Assembly (NCBI RefSeq): GCF_900109365.1
Contig: NZ_FNZR01000011.1
Coordinates: 62,001 to 126,000, forward strand
Reading direction: 5' to 3'
Source of the DNA: Parapedobacter koreensis
Lineage (GTDB): Bacteria; Bacteroidota; Bacteroidia; Sphingobacteriales; Sphingobacteriaceae
DNA length: 64,000 nt
Shown here: in pieces, positions 35,651-43,659 of the stretch
Position numbering within the stretch: the stretch's first letter is position 1
How the letters are laid out: each line of letters begins with the position of its first letter
The notes under the pieces: generated by a model
Seen by the model: the letters and a program-made list of their open reading frames with translations, nothing else
What the model was told of the DNA's origin: nothing
Databases searched by the model: none
Position numbers and translations under genes: made by a program

Positions 35651-37306
35651 TTAAAGCGAAATCCCGCGTTTCCAGGGGATGAAATCATCGTGTCCCCCAA
35701 CCTCTGCTTTGACAATCTCCTCACCGCTGGCTACCCGTATGATGTGCTCCAATATCCGTTCGCCGGCGGCTTCAATGCCTTCTTCCCCCCGGACTACTGT
35801 GCCCGCGTCGAGATCGATGATATCATTCATTTTTTCATACAATGGCGTGTTGGTAGCAACCTTCACCACCGGTGCAATCGGATTTCCAGTCGGCGTACCG
35901 AGCCCCGTTGTAAAGACTACTACCGTGGCACCGCTGCCTACCTCCGCCGTGGTCGATTCAATATCGCTGCCGGGGGTGCACAATAGGGTCAGCCCGGGCT
36001 TGGTTACCTTATCCGGATAATCCAGCACATCCACCACGGGCGAAGTGCCTCCTTTTTTTGCGGCACCGGCAGACTTGATGGCGTCGGTAATAAGCCCATC
36101 GCGGATATTCCCCGCCGAAGGATTGGAATCGAAGCCGGATCCCACCGCTTCCGCACGGTGCTGATAGGCCTGCATCAGATGCACGAATTTGCCTGCCAAC
36201 TCCTCATCCACGCAGCGGTCGCTAAGCTCCTGTTCTACACCGCACAATTCGGGAAACTCCGAAAGCACGACCGAGGCACCCAACGCGACCAATACATCAG
36301 CGGTATAGCCCAGAGCTGGATTGGCGGAAATACCCGAAAATCCGTCAGAGCCGCCACACTCCAGCCCGATGCATAGCTTGCTGAGCGGCGTGGGCTGGCG
36401 GACAACTTCATTGGCCTGCACGAGTCCCATGAAAGTTTGCTGTACGGCTTCACGCAGCAAGTCGGCTTCATTGCCGATACGCTGCTGTTCGAGTATATAC
36501 AACGGCTTGTTGAACGAGGCATCGCGCTTAGCAATTTCCGCTTCCAGCAAGCTAATTTGTGCATTTTGGCAACCGAGACTCAGCACGGTGGCTCCTGCAA
36601 CATTGGGATGGGTGACATAACCGGCCAACAGCCCGCATAGTGTGCGGGCGTCGTCTTTTGTCCCTCCACAGCCGAGCGTATGGGTAAGCATCTTGATGCC
36701 GTCGACGTGTGCAAACAACCGATCTCCGGTGCCGATCGTTTCAGTGTCAATGGCTGTTGCCAGTGTCGCTTCATCGGTGCCGCCAGCTTGGTATAGCCGT
36801 TTCAACTCCCTGACCAACCCGGCGTAAGGGGATGAGGCACGTTGATAGCCCAGTTCTTTTACAAGTGTTTCATGGATGAGGCTTACGTTTTTATTTTCGC
36901 AGAACACCAATGGGATAAGCAGCCAATAATTTTTCACGCCTACGGCTCCATTGGAACGGTGGTAGCCCATAAAGGTACGCTCATGCCAGCGGGACACATC
37001 GGGTCGTATCCAATCGGTTTTCCGTTGGCTTACCCGGTATTCGCCGGAAGCATGCCGGATATTGGACGTCGAAAGCAACGCACCTTTTTTTATGGGTTGG
37101 GTGGCCTTCCCCACCAATACGCCGTACATGATTACGTCGGCATCGGTATCGATATCACGCATCGCATACTTATGTTTTGCCGGCACATCGTCCAGCAGCG
37201 TGATCCTGTCTTTTCCGACCGTCATCTCATTGCCCTTTACGAGGCCAACCAATGCTACGGCCACATTGTCCTGCGGATGTATTTGCAGCGATTTCGTCAT
37301 CATCAC
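35651..37306 (-). CDS. UxaA/GarD-family sugar-acid dehydratase
   Basis: A 551-residue protein joining a UxaA N-terminal SAF-like domain (NVAVALVGLVKGNEM, then YGVLVGKATQPIKKGALLS) and the large altronate/galactarate dehydratase C-terminal domain (GYHRSNGAVGVKNYWLLIP, THTLGCGGTKDDARTLCGLL, LECGGSDGFSGISANPALG). Conserved cysteines in LGCGG and LECGG probably take part in the metal centre. It removes water from an aldonate or aldarate to give a 2-keto-3-deoxy acid. With the FAH-family and aldehyde dehydrogenase partners, a pentonate is more likely than altronate, but this is inference. Three successive Met codons open the frame; it starts 4 bases after the aldehyde dehydrogenase stop. Confidence 0.86.
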   Translation of the reverse strand: MMMTKSLQIHPQDNVAVALVGLVKGNEMTVGKDRITLLDDVPAKHKYAMRDIDTDADVIMYGVLVGKATQPIKKGALLSTSNIRHASGEYRVSQRKTDWIRPDVSRWHERTFMGYHRSNGAVGVKNYWLLIPLVFCENKNVSLIHETLVKELGYQRASSPYAGLVRELKRLYQAGGTDEATLATAIDTETIGTGDRLFAHVDGIKMLTHTLGCGGTKDDARTLCGLLAGYVTHPNVAGATVLSLGCQNAQISLLEAEIAKRDASFNKPLYILEQQRIGNEADLLREAVQQTFMGLVQANEVVRQPTPLSKLCIGLECGGSDGFSGISANPALGYTADVLVALGASVVLSEFPELCGVEQELSDRCVDEELAGKFVHLMQAYQHRAEAVGSGFDSNPSAGNIRDGLITDAIKSAGAAKKGGTSPVVDVLDYPDKVTKPGLTLLCTPGSDIESTTAEVGSGATVVVFTTGLGTPTGNPIAPVVKVATNTPLYEKMNDIIDLDAGTVVRGEEGIEAAGERILEHIIRVASGEEIVKAEVGGHDDFIPWKRGISL

Positions 37307-37310
37307 TTTT

Positions 37311-38819
37311 TTATAAAGATTGTTTCGTCAGTTCACCGTCTAACTTTCTCCAAATGCCCAGTCTGTTGCCATCCCGCAACTCAACGGGGAGTAGCCTATC
37401 GGGATAATTCTGGTAGCTTACCGGCCGGGTAAACCGGTAGATGGCCTGCGTCCCTACCGAAGTGCTCCGGGCATCTGTAGTGGCGGGGAAAGGCCCCCCG
37501 TGCACCATCGCGTGGCCTACTTCCACCCCGGTTGGCGCGCCATTGATGATCAATCTGCCAGCTTTACCTTCCAATGCCTGGAATAGTAGCCCAAATGAAT
37601 CAATATCCACATCGGTGCACCAGACACTGCTCGTTAATTGCCCATCAAGCACTTTTGCTATTTCCAGTAATTGTGCGGTATCTTCTGCGATCACATGGAT
37701 GGATGCCGGGCCGAAATACTCTTCCCGCAAAGCATCGTTTCGAAGAAAATCCGCTCCGCGTACCCGGAATGCAACCGGGACGGCTGCATCGGATGGCAAC
37801 CCTTCCGTTTTTCCCTCACCGAGTACCTGAATCCCGTTGATGGATTTTAGCCGCTCCACGCCTGCTGAATAGGCCGTATAGATACCCGGTGTCAGCATGT
37901 CGTGGCAGGTCTGCTCAGCCAGTTGACTACCATAAGTTGAGAGAAAATGCTCCGTTTCGGGCGACTGTAACATGACCATCAATCCGGGATTGGTACAAAA
38001 CTGTCCAGCACCCAAGGTATTGGAGGCTGCCAAAGCTATGGCCGTTGCTTCCGCATGGTGTTTCAACTGGTCGGGCAACAGAAAAACGGGATTGATACTT
38101 CCCATCTCGGCATATACTGGAATGGGTACCGGCCTCCTTGCCGCCGCATCGTACAGGGCCTTGCCTCCCGAAAAAGAGCCCGTAAAGGCTACCGCTGCTA
38201 TGGAAGGATGGGTGACCACTTGTAGACCTATCTCCCGCGCGACCATCAGCGAGGCGAATACACCCTGAGGCATGTCCGTTTGGCTTGCCGCCCGTTCGAT
38301 ACAACCGCTCACCAGTTGGGATGTTTGCGGGTGCCCCTCGTGTACTTTATACAATACGGGACACCCAGCGGCCAAAGCCGATATTGTATCACCTCCAGCC
38401 ACTGAAAACGCAAACGGGAAATTGCTCGCACCATATACACATACTGGGCCGAGAGGCAGCTGCATTTGTCGGATATCCGGCTTTGGAGCGGGTATACGCT
38501 GTGGGTTTGCTGTATCGATAATGGCATTTACCCATGATCCCTCCTCCAACACCTCGGCAAATAAGTTAATCTGGTTGATGGTTCGGTCGATCTCCCCGTG
38601 GAGGCGCCCTTCGGGAAGGTGGGTCTCTTGGTGAGCGATTTCAACGAGATTTAACCGAATAGTGGCTATTTCTCGGGCGATCTGCCGCAGAAAATCGATG
38701 CGCCGCGAGGCTGGATATCGCCGATAGTGTTCGAATGCTACTTCGGCGCTTTCCATATAAGTGATGACCTCCGGCCACTCCAATAAGGTATGGGATTCTT
38801 TTAATTTTCCATTCATCAT
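37311..38819 (-). CDS. Aldehyde dehydrogenase, 2-oxoglutarate semialdehyde type
   Basis: A 502-residue NADP-type aldehyde dehydrogenase. It shows PLGPVCVYGASNFPFAFSVAGGD, represented by ASNFPFAFSVAGGD, the glycine motif VAFTGSFSGGKALYDAA, the catalytic glutamate in YAEMGSINPVFLLP and the catalytic cysteine in LGAGQFCTNPGLMV. The ASNFPFAFS and QFCTNPG motifs are typical of the 2,5-dioxovalerate (2-oxoglutarate semialdehyde) dehydrogenase branch. It would complete the oxidative pentose route by making 2-oxoglutarate. It is the first gene of a three-gene minus-strand unit (dehydrogenase, UxaA-type dehydratase, FAH-family dehydratase). No consensus promoter is seen in the 134 bases upstream. Confidence 0.88.
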   Translation of the reverse strand: MMNGKLKESHTLLEWPEVITYMESAEVAFEHYRRYPASRRIDFLRQIAREIATIRLNLVEIAHQETHLPEGRLHGEIDRTINQINLFAEVLEEGSWVNAIIDTANPQRIPAPKPDIRQMQLPLGPVCVYGASNFPFAFSVAGGDTISALAAGCPVLYKVHEGHPQTSQLVSGCIERAASQTDMPQGVFASLMVAREIGLQVVTHPSIAAVAFTGSFSGGKALYDAAARRPVPIPVYAEMGSINPVFLLPDQLKHHAEATAIALAASNTLGAGQFCTNPGLMVMLQSPETEHFLSTYGSQLAEQTCHDMLTPGIYTAYSAGVERLKSINGIQVLGEGKTEGLPSDAAVPVAFRVRGADFLRNDALREEYFGPASIHVIAEDTAQLLEIAKVLDGQLTSSVWCTDVDIDSFGLLFQALEGKAGRLIINGAPTGVEVGHAMVHGGPFPATTDARSTSVGTQAIYRFTRPVSYQNYPDRLLPVELRDGNRLGIWRKLDGELTKQSL

Positions 38820-38882
38820 AATTGCTTGTCTATATTATGGGCCAACAAATTGGTTTATATACGCTCAAAAAGATGAACACAA

Positions 38883-38928
38883 AATAAGCTAACAATTTAA
38901 TGGTTTCCCACCAATTTGTTAGCTTATT
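38883..38928 (-). terminator. Long hairpin after the ribose-type operon
   Basis: AATAAGCTAACAA (38883-38895) and TTGTTAGCTTATT (38916-38928) form a perfect 13-bp inverted repeat around a 20-base loop, whose ATGG and CCA can pair further. It lies just beyond the nucleoside hydrolase stop and before the aldehyde dehydrogenase gene. There is no long T-run. A smaller hairpin (AACCGAC/GTCGGTT, 38947-38965) encloses the stop codon of the nucleoside hydrolase gene. Confidence 0.5.
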
Positions 38929-38953
38929 CTGATACTATATTGGCTTAACCGAC

Positions 38954-39979
38954 TTATTGTCGGTTTGAGGCTTGCAGCATTAATGCCTCAATGACCTTCC
39001 CAATGTAGGCATACGGATATTTATGACTGATGAAATAGTGACCGGCGTCCACTGTGGGGTCCCATGTATTCGATCCATCTTCACTGACCGTAAATTTCCC
39101 GGGTCCGTTGACATAGAAGTAATCTTCAGGACTGCGCACGGCGCACAAAACGGCCGTTTGATCCCATGAATTACGATTCGTTTCCCCTTCCTTGGTGTAT
39201 GTCATAAGGTTATACGCATAGGCCTTGCTTACTGGGTTATTGCCTCCCTGCCTTGCCACTGCGCTTCCTGTAAAAATCTTGGCACCGATTTCGAAGCCGC
39301 TGAACAATATTGGCCTGGGCCACTTGCTGATCACATTTACGGAAGCCTGGGCATGTTTGTTGACGTTAAATTCACTGCCCTCGGGGAATGCACCAGCCAT
39401 GGCAACCAGTTGCTTAACCTTTGCCTTGACGAGATCAACACCGTTCAGCTCCGAATACGCGTCAGGCTGCGAGTCCAACAGCGCACTGATATTCGAAAGG
39501 AATCCCACTGTTACAATGGTCACGCTGTTGGCTGGCTGGTTGGCCAGCGAACGGCGGTATACCTCCACGGCGCTGGGATAGCTTCTTGCACGCACATCGG
39601 GCGCGAAGGTATTAATCAGCGTATCATTCCAACCATTTTCCGCAGTGAAGTCCGGTGCGCCCCGCATGGCAGTGCCAACCGGTAGGCTATCCCGACCAAA
39701 ATAACGATTGAACAGCGCTATCGTGGGCGCAATGGATGGATGTGCGTCACTGGCAACCGTAGCCAATACGTCACATTCACCACTATCGGCAAGGGCGTGC
39801 AACACCGCAATGGCACCAACGTCATCGTAATCAGGCCCCATGTCGGTATCAAAAATGATTTTAGGTTTACGCTCATGCCCAGCATCCGTAGCCTGTGGCC
39901 CGGTACCGGACCTACAGCTTATACACCAAATGCAGCCTATCGAAGCAATCACAGAGAAACTGGCAGAAATACGCATCAT
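38954..39979 (-). CDS. Nucleoside hydrolase, lipoprotein
   Basis: A 341-residue inosine-uridine preferring nucleoside hydrolase family protein. The N-terminus is a lipoprotein signal (FSVIASIGCIWCISC with cysteine at the lipobox), so it acts in the envelope rather than the cytoplasm. The calcium-binding ribose site is IIFDTDMGPDYDDVGAI (DTDxGxDxDD), and the C-terminal SWDQTAVLCAVRSPEDYF holds the second aspartate. It cleaves the N-glycosidic bond of ribonucleosides to base and ribose, although some bacterial members prefer other ribosides. It is the last gene of the ribokinase-SusCD-ARH operon, 18 bases after ARH 2. This is the expected supplier of free ribose to the permease and ribokinase. 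Confidence 0.92.
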   Translation of the reverse strand: MMRISASFSVIASIGCIWCISCRSGTGPQATDAGHERKPKIIFDTDMGPDYDDVGAIAVLHALADSGECDVLATVASDAHPSIAPTIALFNRYFGRDSLPVGTAMRGAPDFTAENGWNDTLINTFAPDVRARSYPSAVEVYRRSLANQPANSVTIVTVGFLSNISALLDSQPDAYSELNGVDLVKAKVKQLVAMAGAFPEGSEFNVNKHAQASVNVISKWPRPILFSGFEIGAKIFTGSAVARQGGNNPVSKAYAYNLMTYTKEGETNRNSWDQTAVLCAVRSPEDYFYVNGPGKFTVSEDGSNTWDPTVDAGHYFISHKYPYAYIGKVIEALMLQASNRQ

Positions 39980-39997
39980 CCGTTTATATTAATACAA

Positions 39998-41560
39998 CTA
40001 CTCTACATGATGGCTGTTTATCCCATCCACCGGTTTGTCGGAATACACTACATAGTTATTTGCCCATATCCTGTAGCCATCACGAGGGTTCGCCACCACC
40101 AGCTTTACGGCGTGTTTGCCCTTGGGCAGTTGGTATTTCCAAAAAATCTCGTGCCGACGCTTGGTGTAATCCGTAGACATGGTGAAAGTTTCCACTTTTT
40201 CACCATCGATATGCAAATCTACCGAAAAAACATAGTCGGTCAATTCTTCCCCATCCTTATGGGCAGATCCTAACAATACGACGCCCGTGCCCTCAAAGTC
40301 AAACGCATATTCCGAAGTAATGTTTTGGTTGACCGTCACCCGTTCAACGGGATATAAGCCTTCAAAACTTTTCTCATACCGCACGGGTTCGGGTTGTTGG
40401 ATGGCAATTGTTGCCGTGCTATCGCCCACTTCTCCTCCATTGCGCTTGATCATTTCAAGCGCATGCCGATATCCGGTTTCATAGACCTTGTTTAAGGACA
40501 TCGTCGTATATTTGAAGTTCATGTCTTCCACATCGGCCAGTCCCATCTTCCAATATGACGGGATACTATCGTAGCCAATCATCGTGCCCAATATTCCACC
40601 CGCACTCGATGGATTACAATCGGAGTCCTGCCCTGCGCGCGTGGCAATTTCCAGGGTTTTGGTATAATCACCATTGCCATAGAGTAGGCCCAGTACAATA
40701 TAGGCTGCATTGATTTTCGCATCGATATTGAACGTGGCAAACACGCCTTCCGGGCAGCCCACTTCTTCCGACCATTTCTTTTGTATCTCAAACCAAGTCC
40801 GCTTCCAATCATCCGGATACTGCTCATGCCAGTTAATCACGTCGGCGATACATTTGTAAAAGTCGCTTTCTGCGGGAACGGTACGGAGGGCTTCTTTCAC
40901 CACATAGTGGACGTCATCCGACACAAATGCGAGCGAATACATGGCACCCACGTACACCCCGCCATACCAGCCATCACCATAGTTCATGATATGGCCAATT
41001 TTATCACTGATAGCGGATGCCGAGTTGGGCATTCCGGGATTCATCAATCCGGCAAAATCAGATTCTATCTGGTAATCAATATCATCGGCATGGGGATTAT
41101 TCAGCCAATGCCCGGACTCGGGGGCCTTGATACCATTGAGAATATTGTAGCGTGCGGCTTGGTTGGCATGCCATAGGACATATTCCGCGTTGGCAAAGGC
41201 GTTGGCAAAGGAATCTACGGGTGCATCCAGTCCCGCGCGTTCAAACACATCTACGAAGGTGAGATCCATATAAATGTCATCATACAAACCCGGCTCTCCT
41301 TCCATCCATTTCCGGATGTAGCCATCGTACCAGGGGATGGTTTGGTAATCCTGGATGAATGTCCCGTTGTAGCGAAATTCGGTAGGCCCACCGAAAGTCA
41401 CCCCTATCGTCTGGCCGGCCCAGCCACCTTTGATTTTATCTTTTAGTTCTGCAAGCGATAGCACTTTTGAGCCCGATGTTGGGGCGTCTTGCGATGGCTG
41501 ACTACATGAGCCCAGCCAAGAACATGCCAGCACTCCGAAGGTTAACGTTAGTCTGTTCAT
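39998..41560 (-). CDS. Exported ADP-ribosylglycohydrolase-fold lipoprotein (ARH 2)
   Basis: A 520-residue lipoprotein (LTFGVLACSWLGSC, lipobox LGSC). The ARH fold is seen in KIKGGWAGQTIGVTFGGPTEF; the first metal motif reads EPGLYDDIYMDLTFVDVF, so the usual DDT is replaced by DDIYMD, while the second motif RAGQDSDCNPSSAGGILG is intact. From about residue 385 there is a separate beta-rich C-terminal domain (YAFDFEGTGVVLLG, EIFWKYQLPKGKHAVKLVV), which looks like a sugar-binding or jelly-roll module. The variant metal motif marks it as a subfamily distinct from ARH 1 and ARH 3. It lies between ARH 3 (53 bases upstream) and the nucleoside hydrolase (18 bases downstream). Confidence 0.85.
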   Translation of the reverse strand: MNRLTLTFGVLACSWLGSCSQPSQDAPTSGSKVLSLAELKDKIKGGWAGQTIGVTFGGPTEFRYNGTFIQDYQTIPWYDGYIRKWMEGEPGLYDDIYMDLTFVDVFERAGLDAPVDSFANAFANAEYVLWHANQAARYNILNGIKAPESGHWLNNPHADDIDYQIESDFAGLMNPGMPNSASAISDKIGHIMNYGDGWYGGVYVGAMYSLAFVSDDVHYVVKEALRTVPAESDFYKCIADVINWHEQYPDDWKRTWFEIQKKWSEEVGCPEGVFATFNIDAKINAAYIVLGLLYGNGDYTKTLEIATRAGQDSDCNPSSAGGILGTMIGYDSIPSYWKMGLADVEDMNFKYTTMSLNKVYETGYRHALEMIKRNGGEVGDSTATIAIQQPEPVRYEKSFEGLYPVERVTVNQNITSEYAFDFEGTGVVLLGSAHKDGEELTDYVFSVDLHIDGEKVETFTMSTDYTKRRHEIFWKYQLPKGKHAVKLVVANPRDGYRIWANNYVVYSDKPVDGINSHHVE

Positions 41561-41613
41561 AATTTTTCAGTTTTATTTAAAACGGTGTTTACTATCATTT
41601 GATTATCCTGGTA

Positions 41614-43659
41614 CTAGTTGGGTATCGGCCCGTAAATTTCCAGCTCACTGATGGATGTAAAATAGGCCGGCTTCCCATACCAGTGTTCCCCGCCCCCGGC
41701 ATTTCCGATTATCCGGATTGCCGTAGCTTCCAGCGGCTCGAAATTAAGGGTATACATCACAAAATGCGGTTTATCATAAGGCGCATTCCCCTCAACCAAG
41801 GTAGGTGAAATCTTCATGTTTTTCACACGCTTCCAGCCACCTTTCCCATCTTTATATTCTACGGAAAGGCTTGTAAACCAACCTGCAATTTCCTCCATTG
41901 CCCCGGTATAGAAAACTACCGATCCGACTTTAATCGGCTCGCGCCATTGATAGCCATAATAATCGACCTTGGGCTCATGCGTGCCATCAATGCTGTAATA
42001 AGTAGAACCTTCGCCAGCCACGTTTCCATCCCGGATAGCCTCTACGTCATTGGCATACAATGAATAGGGTACGGTGAGCCATAGGGAATCACGCGCAGCG
42101 ATATCCAATCTGCTTACATTACTCAATACGCGCGTAGCTTGGAGTGCCAGGTTGGGGCCGGTCACCCGCACCTTCAATTCCCGCGTGGCCTGTTGCGTGC
42201 CCCGCTGCGCTGCGATAAGAAGCCGATAATTTCCGGGCTGGCTGGTCGTTCCAACGATATTGCCCTTGTCAAACTGAAGTCCTTCGGGGAGCGACCCATC
42301 CGCGACCCGCCATTGCACGTCATCGCCATCTCCCACGATGGCCATGCGGTATGACACTGGCTTACCGACTTCAATCCGTAGATCAGGCCCCTCCGGCAGT
42401 TCGAGGGGTGCTTGAAACGACGCAGCACGTTTTATCACGTAGTAGTCTTTTCCATCCTCCGTGATTTTTTTGCCCCCATTCATCAGGATGATGCGTTCCC
42501 CTTGCATGGCTGTCCGAAGCGCCATATCATGGATACCCGCATCCGGCAAGTCATACCGGCTGACGTTGATATACCGGTCATTGAACGGTTGCTCCCAACC
42601 CGTTATCGGGAATAATAATTCATCCGGAATCGCTTCCATTCCGTTGATAAGCGCGATCAGTCCGCACATCGTGGCGGTTTGATTGTCGGCATCAAACCCC
42701 ATTACCACCGCCATATCCAATGTTTTCTGGAAATCCCCTTGCCCGTACAGCAAAGCGAGTATGCCACATGCACCATTTAGGTTGGCATTCCATATCGTCT
42801 TGGTGTCGGCAGGTTCATGCTGGTAATACCGCTCCGCCATCGTTGCCCGTGCCGCCTTCCAATCCGTTGGGTGTGCCTTGTACAGTGCTTTCATATCTTC
42901 CACGGTTTGCGCAAACCGGCTACCTGCCGGAAGGGCCGCCGTTCCGATATCAATAAGGCGGTAAATGTCGGATTCAAAGAAAGCTGCGGCAAACATGGCT
43001 CCATAGTGGATGGTGGGTTCCACCCCCCAATCATCACTGGTAATACGGGCGGCCCATTCCGACTTTCCTGCGGCATAATGCACCATGCCGGGTGCCGTGA
43101 TCGCCCAAATTTCATTGACCAATTGCGGGTCGATTTGAAACCAGTGCGGATTATATTGTTTATAGCCCGTCAATGGCGGACTGTATCCCACATGCATCAG
43201 CCCGAGTGCGGCCCGATTAGCCAGCCATACGCGCTCGCGGATGTGATGTTTCCACGCTCCAGCCAATTGCGCATAGGTAGGCTCCGCGCCATATTTTTCC
43301 ATTTGGAGCAGGTACATATATTCCACATCCGTGTCGTCGTCTGAAAACGCGCCGTCTACGTCCCGGAGCTGCTGCAGCCTGGGGCCGTAGCCAAAAGGGA
43401 ACGTTTCCGGACCCGGCTCATCGATATAGGCATTTTCGTGGGGCAAACCATAAGTATTGCCTACGATCTGTCCCAACCACGATGCATACACCTTCTGCTG
43501 GTAGGTTTCCACGGCAATTTTCAGGTATGGGCCGTTATCCTGCGCCTTCAATGTCCTTGCTCCGCCTGCCGGCCCAAGCAGCACGGCAAGCAGGCACCAC
43601 GCCGCCCATATCCGACGACGCCATAACTTGTCTTTATCCGTTGCGTTAATAATCATCAT
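41614..43659 (-). CDS. Exported ADP-ribosylglycohydrolase-fold protein with Ig and discoidin-like domains (ARH 3)
   Basis: A 681-residue protein with a signal peptide (AAWCLLAVLLGPAGGART). The ARH domain has WLGQIVGNTYGLPHENAYI, the metal motifs GAFSDDDTDVEYMYLL and VMGFDADNQTATMCG, and ends near residue 400. It shares GLPHE and DDDTD with ARH 1, so these two are close relatives. A putative Ig domain follows (LPEGLQFDKGNIVGTTSQPG), then a C-terminal region with discoidin/F5-8-like features (VGSVVFYTGAMEEIAGWF, AIRIIGNAGGGEHW), often carbohydrate-binding. Such an appended binding module supports action on a large or surface-bound substrate. The start overlaps the SusD stop by 14 bases. Confidence 0.85.
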   Translation of the reverse strand: MMIINATDKDKLWRRRIWAAWCLLAVLLGPAGGARTLKAQDNGPYLKIAVETYQQKVYASWLGQIVGNTYGLPHENAYIDEPGPETFPFGYGPRLQQLRDVDGAFSDDDTDVEYMYLLQMEKYGAEPTYAQLAGAWKHHIRERVWLANRAALGLMHVGYSPPLTGYKQYNPHWFQIDPQLVNEIWAITAPGMVHYAAGKSEWAARITSDDWGVEPTIHYGAMFAAAFFESDIYRLIDIGTAALPAGSRFAQTVEDMKALYKAHPTDWKAARATMAERYYQHEPADTKTIWNANLNGACGILALLYGQGDFQKTLDMAVVMGFDADNQTATMCGLIALINGMEAIPDELLFPITGWEQPFNDRYINVSRYDLPDAGIHDMALRTAMQGERIILMNGGKKITEDGKDYYVIKRAASFQAPLELPEGPDLRIEVGKPVSYRMAIVGDGDDVQWRVADGSLPEGLQFDKGNIVGTTSQPGNYRLLIAAQRGTQQATRELKVRVTGPNLALQATRVLSNVSRLDIAARDSLWLTVPYSLYANDVEAIRDGNVAGEGSTYYSIDGTHEPKVDYYGYQWREPIKVGSVVFYTGAMEEIAGWFTSLSVEYKDGKGGWKRVKNMKISPTLVEGNAPYDKPHFVMYTLNFEPLEATAIRIIGNAGGGEHWYGKPAYFTSISELEIYGPIPN

